Of a stretch of DNA of 33,444 nt, positions 31,467 to 33,444 are shown piece by piece. The stretch's first letter is position 1; each line of letters opens with the position of its first letter. The stretch is from the NCBI GenBank assembly GCA_021731185.1, contig JAKFXW010000034.1, forward strand, positions 1 to 33,444, in the 5' to 3' direction. The DNA is from Gallionellaceae bacterium. Its GTDB lineage: Bacteria; Pseudomonadota; Gammaproteobacteria; Burkholderiales; Gallionellaceae. Both the position numbers and the translations under genes were made by a program. A model generated the notes under the pieces. It did no database searches, had not been told where the DNA came from, and worked only from the letters and a program-made list of their open reading frames with translations.

Positions 31467-33444
31467 CTATTGATTTTTTACGCGTAGGTTTTTTGGGAGA
31501 GGCTGGGGGGTTCGTGGTGGATGGATTTTCCGTAAGCGCAGCTTTCTTGGTAGTGATAGTCCTGGTAGTTACAATTTTCTTTATCGCAGGTTGAGCTGCT
31601 GACTTTACTGTTGTCTTTTTGGTTGTCGCTTTCTCAGCAGTGGGTTTTTTTCTAGAGGTTGATTTTTTTTGCACTGGCCCTTTGGCGATGCGAGCCGCTA
31701 ACAGAGCCAAACCTTCCTCCAAAGTCATTTCTTCCGGGGTTATATCCTTAGGCAAAGACGCATTAATCTTGCCATGCTTTACATAAGGGCCGTAACGACC
31801 TTCACAGATGGTGATGGGCATCTTATCCTCAGGGTGTGGGCCTAGCTCCCGCAACACGGCATTCGAGGTTCGGGCTTGCGCCAATAACTCCACCGCACGG
31901 TCTAATTTAATGTTTAGAATATTGTCGCTTCTGGGGATGGATTTAAATTTTCCGTCATGCGCTATATAAGGTCCAAAGCGACCAATATTGACCACAACTT
32001 TTTTGCCCGTTTCTGGATGCTCGCCTAGTTCTTTCGGTAATTGCAGCAGTTGCAGTGCGAGGGCTAAATCGGCAATTTCAGGCGAGATTTCTTTGGGCAA
32101 TGAAACGCGTTTAGGTTTAGCTTTGACCTCAGGCTTTGCATCACCTTCAGCCTTGGCTTTGCTACCCGATTTAACTTTACTATCTGGCTTGGCTTTACTT
32201 TCAGGCTTGGTTTTTATTTCAGGTACAACCTCGCCCAATTGCACGTAATAACCAAAAGGGCCGCGCAATAATAGTACAGGCAAGCCACTGACCGGATCCG
32301 CGCCCAATTCTTTTCGCGCCTCCCCTGCATCGGCATCGCCTGCCATGTTGCGGGTGTAGTCACATTCCGGATAGGCCGTGCAGCCGATGAAATTACCGCG
32401 CTTGCCCAGCCGCGTAGCCAGTGGCTTGCCGCACTTGGGGCAAGCTTCGTTAATCAGTGCCTGCGTAACATCCTTGCGCTCAATGTGCATTTTTTCTTGA
32501 ATGAGCGCGGTAAATGGATGCCAGAATTCGCTGAGCACAGGAATCCAATCACGCTTTCCATCCGACACTTCGTCCAGCTCATCTTCCATTTGCGCAGTGA
32601 AGCCATAGTCAACATAGCGCGTGAAATGTTCAGTTAAAAATCGAATCACCACTCGCCCTACATCGGTAGGCTTGAAACGCTTCTTGTCGAGCAACGCATA
32701 TTCGCGCGCTTGCAGGGTAGAAATTATGCTGGCGTATGTCGAAGGGCGACCGATGCCATACTCTTCCAGCGCCTTAATTAAACTGGCTTCAGAAAAACGC
32801 GGCGGAGCCTGGGTGAAATGTTGTTCGCCATAAAGTTTATCCAGCGAAATAGTTTCACCTTCAGCCAGCGGCGGCAACTTGTTGCTGGCCTCTTCTTCAG
32901 CATCATCAACACTTTCCTGGTAGACCGAAATAAATCCCGGAAAGATCAACGTCTGGCCACTGGCGCGAAATAAAGTATCATCACCGCCTAAACGAATATC
33001 CAAACTGACAATTTCAAAACGCGCAGGCGTAATTTGGCTGGCCAGCGTGCGCTTCCATATCATTTCATAAAGCCGGGCTTGATCCGCATTCAGAAATTTT
33101 TGTACGTTATCCGGTATGCGGGCAATACCGGTTGGACGTATAGCCTCATGGGCTTCCTGCGCGTTTTTTGTTTTGCTCTTATACACCATCGGTGCACCGG
33201 GCAGATAGTCCGCTGAAAAATGCTCAGTGATATATCCGCGAATCTCCTGCAAAGCTTCTTTCGCCAGCGTTACCGAGTCGGTACGCATATAGGTAATCAA
33301 GCCGACAGTTTGCCCGCCAATGTCGATACCTTCATATAATTGCTGCGCGATGCGCATGGTGCGATCTGCCGACATACCCAGTTTACGCGCCGCCTCCTGC
33401 TGCATGGTTGAAGTAGTAAAAGGCGCGGCGGCATGACGCTGTTT
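31447..33444 (-). CDS. topA: DNA topoisomerase I, C-terminal part (cut by window edge)
   Basis: Type IA topoisomerase that relaxes negative supercoils. The frame is open to the right edge, entering with APFTTSTMQQEAARKLG, so about 665 residues are present and the N-terminal TOPRIM part is outside. The active-site Tyr lies in VGLITYMRTDS. ALEEYGIGRPSTYASII is conserved. A four-Cys zinc ribbon (CPKCGKPLAT... CTAYPECDY) is followed by two topoisomerase C-terminal repeats, GRFGPYIAH and GRYGPYVKHG. A Lys-rich six-residue repeat linker (KTKPES, KAKPDS, KVKSGS) interrupts the first repeat. The end is a long Lys/Thr tail, typical of betaproteobacterial TopA, that probably helps DNA binding. Confidence 0.96.
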   Translation of the reverse strand, partial: KQRHAAAPFTTSTMQQEAARKLGMSADRTMRIAQQLYEGIDIGGQTVGLITYMRTDSVTLAKEALQEIRGYITEHFSADYLPGAPMVYKSKTKNAQEAHEAIRPTGIARIPDNVQKFLNADQARLYEMIWKRTLASQITPARFEIVSLDIRLGGDDTLFRASGQTLIFPGFISVYQESVDDAEEEASNKLPPLAEGETISLDKLYGEQHFTQAPPRFSEASLIKALEEYGIGRPSTYASIISTLQAREYALLDKKRFKPTDVGRVVIRFLTEHFTRYVDYGFTAQMEDELDEVSDGKRDWIPVLSEFWHPFTALIQEKMHIERKDVTQALINEACPKCGKPLATRLGKRGNFIGCTAYPECDYTRNMAGDADAGEARKELGADPVSGLPVLLLRGPFGYYVQLGEVVPEIKTKPESKAKPDSKVKSGSKAKAEGDAKPEVKAKPKRVSLPKEISPEIADLALALQLLQLPKELGEHPETGKKVVVNIGRFGPYIAHDGKFKSIPRSDNILNIKLDRAVELLAQARTSNAVLRELGPHPEDKMPITICEGRYGPYVKHGKINASLPKDITPEEMTLEEGLALLAARIAKGPVQKKSTSRKKPTAEKATTKKTTVKSAAQPAIKKIVTTRTITTKKAALTENPSTTNPPASPKKPTRKKSIATTNHN

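Overview
The window looks like chromosomal DNA of a betaproteobacterium, probably of the Nitrosomonadales/Gallionellaceae type. This is inferred from the mix and order of housekeeping genes (glnE next to yhdP, then a nitrilase-family amidase and tldD; a folM-like gene, ttcA and waaA together) and from moderate G+C by eye. No rRNA, tRNA, CRISPR array, phage or complete insertion sequence was seen. Both ends cut through genes: hrpA on the left and topA on the right.

Layout. 1-809 is the N-terminal part of helicase HrpA (minus). 1157-2980 is a GspE/PilB-type secretion or pilus ATPase, followed by an exported DUF1566 protein (3230-3868). 3869-4226 has no gene but carries two hairpins of identical architecture. 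4227-11437 (minus) is a copper/silver efflux cluster, transcribed as a Cys-rich exported protein, then cusC, cusB (with a fused C-terminal CusF domain), cusA and a separate Met-rich CusF. 11456-14494 (minus) holds waaA, ttcA and a folM-like pteridine reductase, with a 122-bp MITE-like repeat between waaA and ttcA. A MidA-family methyltransferase (plus) diverges from that group. A PfkB-family kinase and bioA (minus) follow. 18270-19025 has no intact gene but has several strong hairpins and a possible decayed gene. A membrane-bound class III adenylate cyclase (plus) converges on glnE (minus). yhdP, the amidase gene and tldD run on the plus strand to a bidirectional terminator shared with a minus-strand outer-membrane protein gene. 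topA (minus) ends the window.

How the genes work together. The cus genes form a complete tripartite Cu(I)/Ag(I) export pump with two CusF-type chaperone domains, one tethered and one free. The rest is mostly core metabolism and regulation: LPS core attachment of Kdo, tRNA thiolation, biotin synthesis, nitrogen control of glutamine synthetase, cAMP signalling, outer-membrane lipid transport and DNA supercoiling.

The most unusual property is a pattern of small repeats inside reading frames rather than a new gene system. A 19-20-bp palindrome occurs four times, three of them in frame inside cusB, glnE and yhdP. Two other palindromes interrupt hrpA and cusA in frame. Exact or near-exact 15-bp tandem duplications occur at five separate coding sites. 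Short duplications also double the stop codons of the amidase gene and topA. Together these suggest a genome in which palindromic elements and codon-multiple duplications are tolerated in protein linkers, comparable to the Rickettsia palindromic elements.
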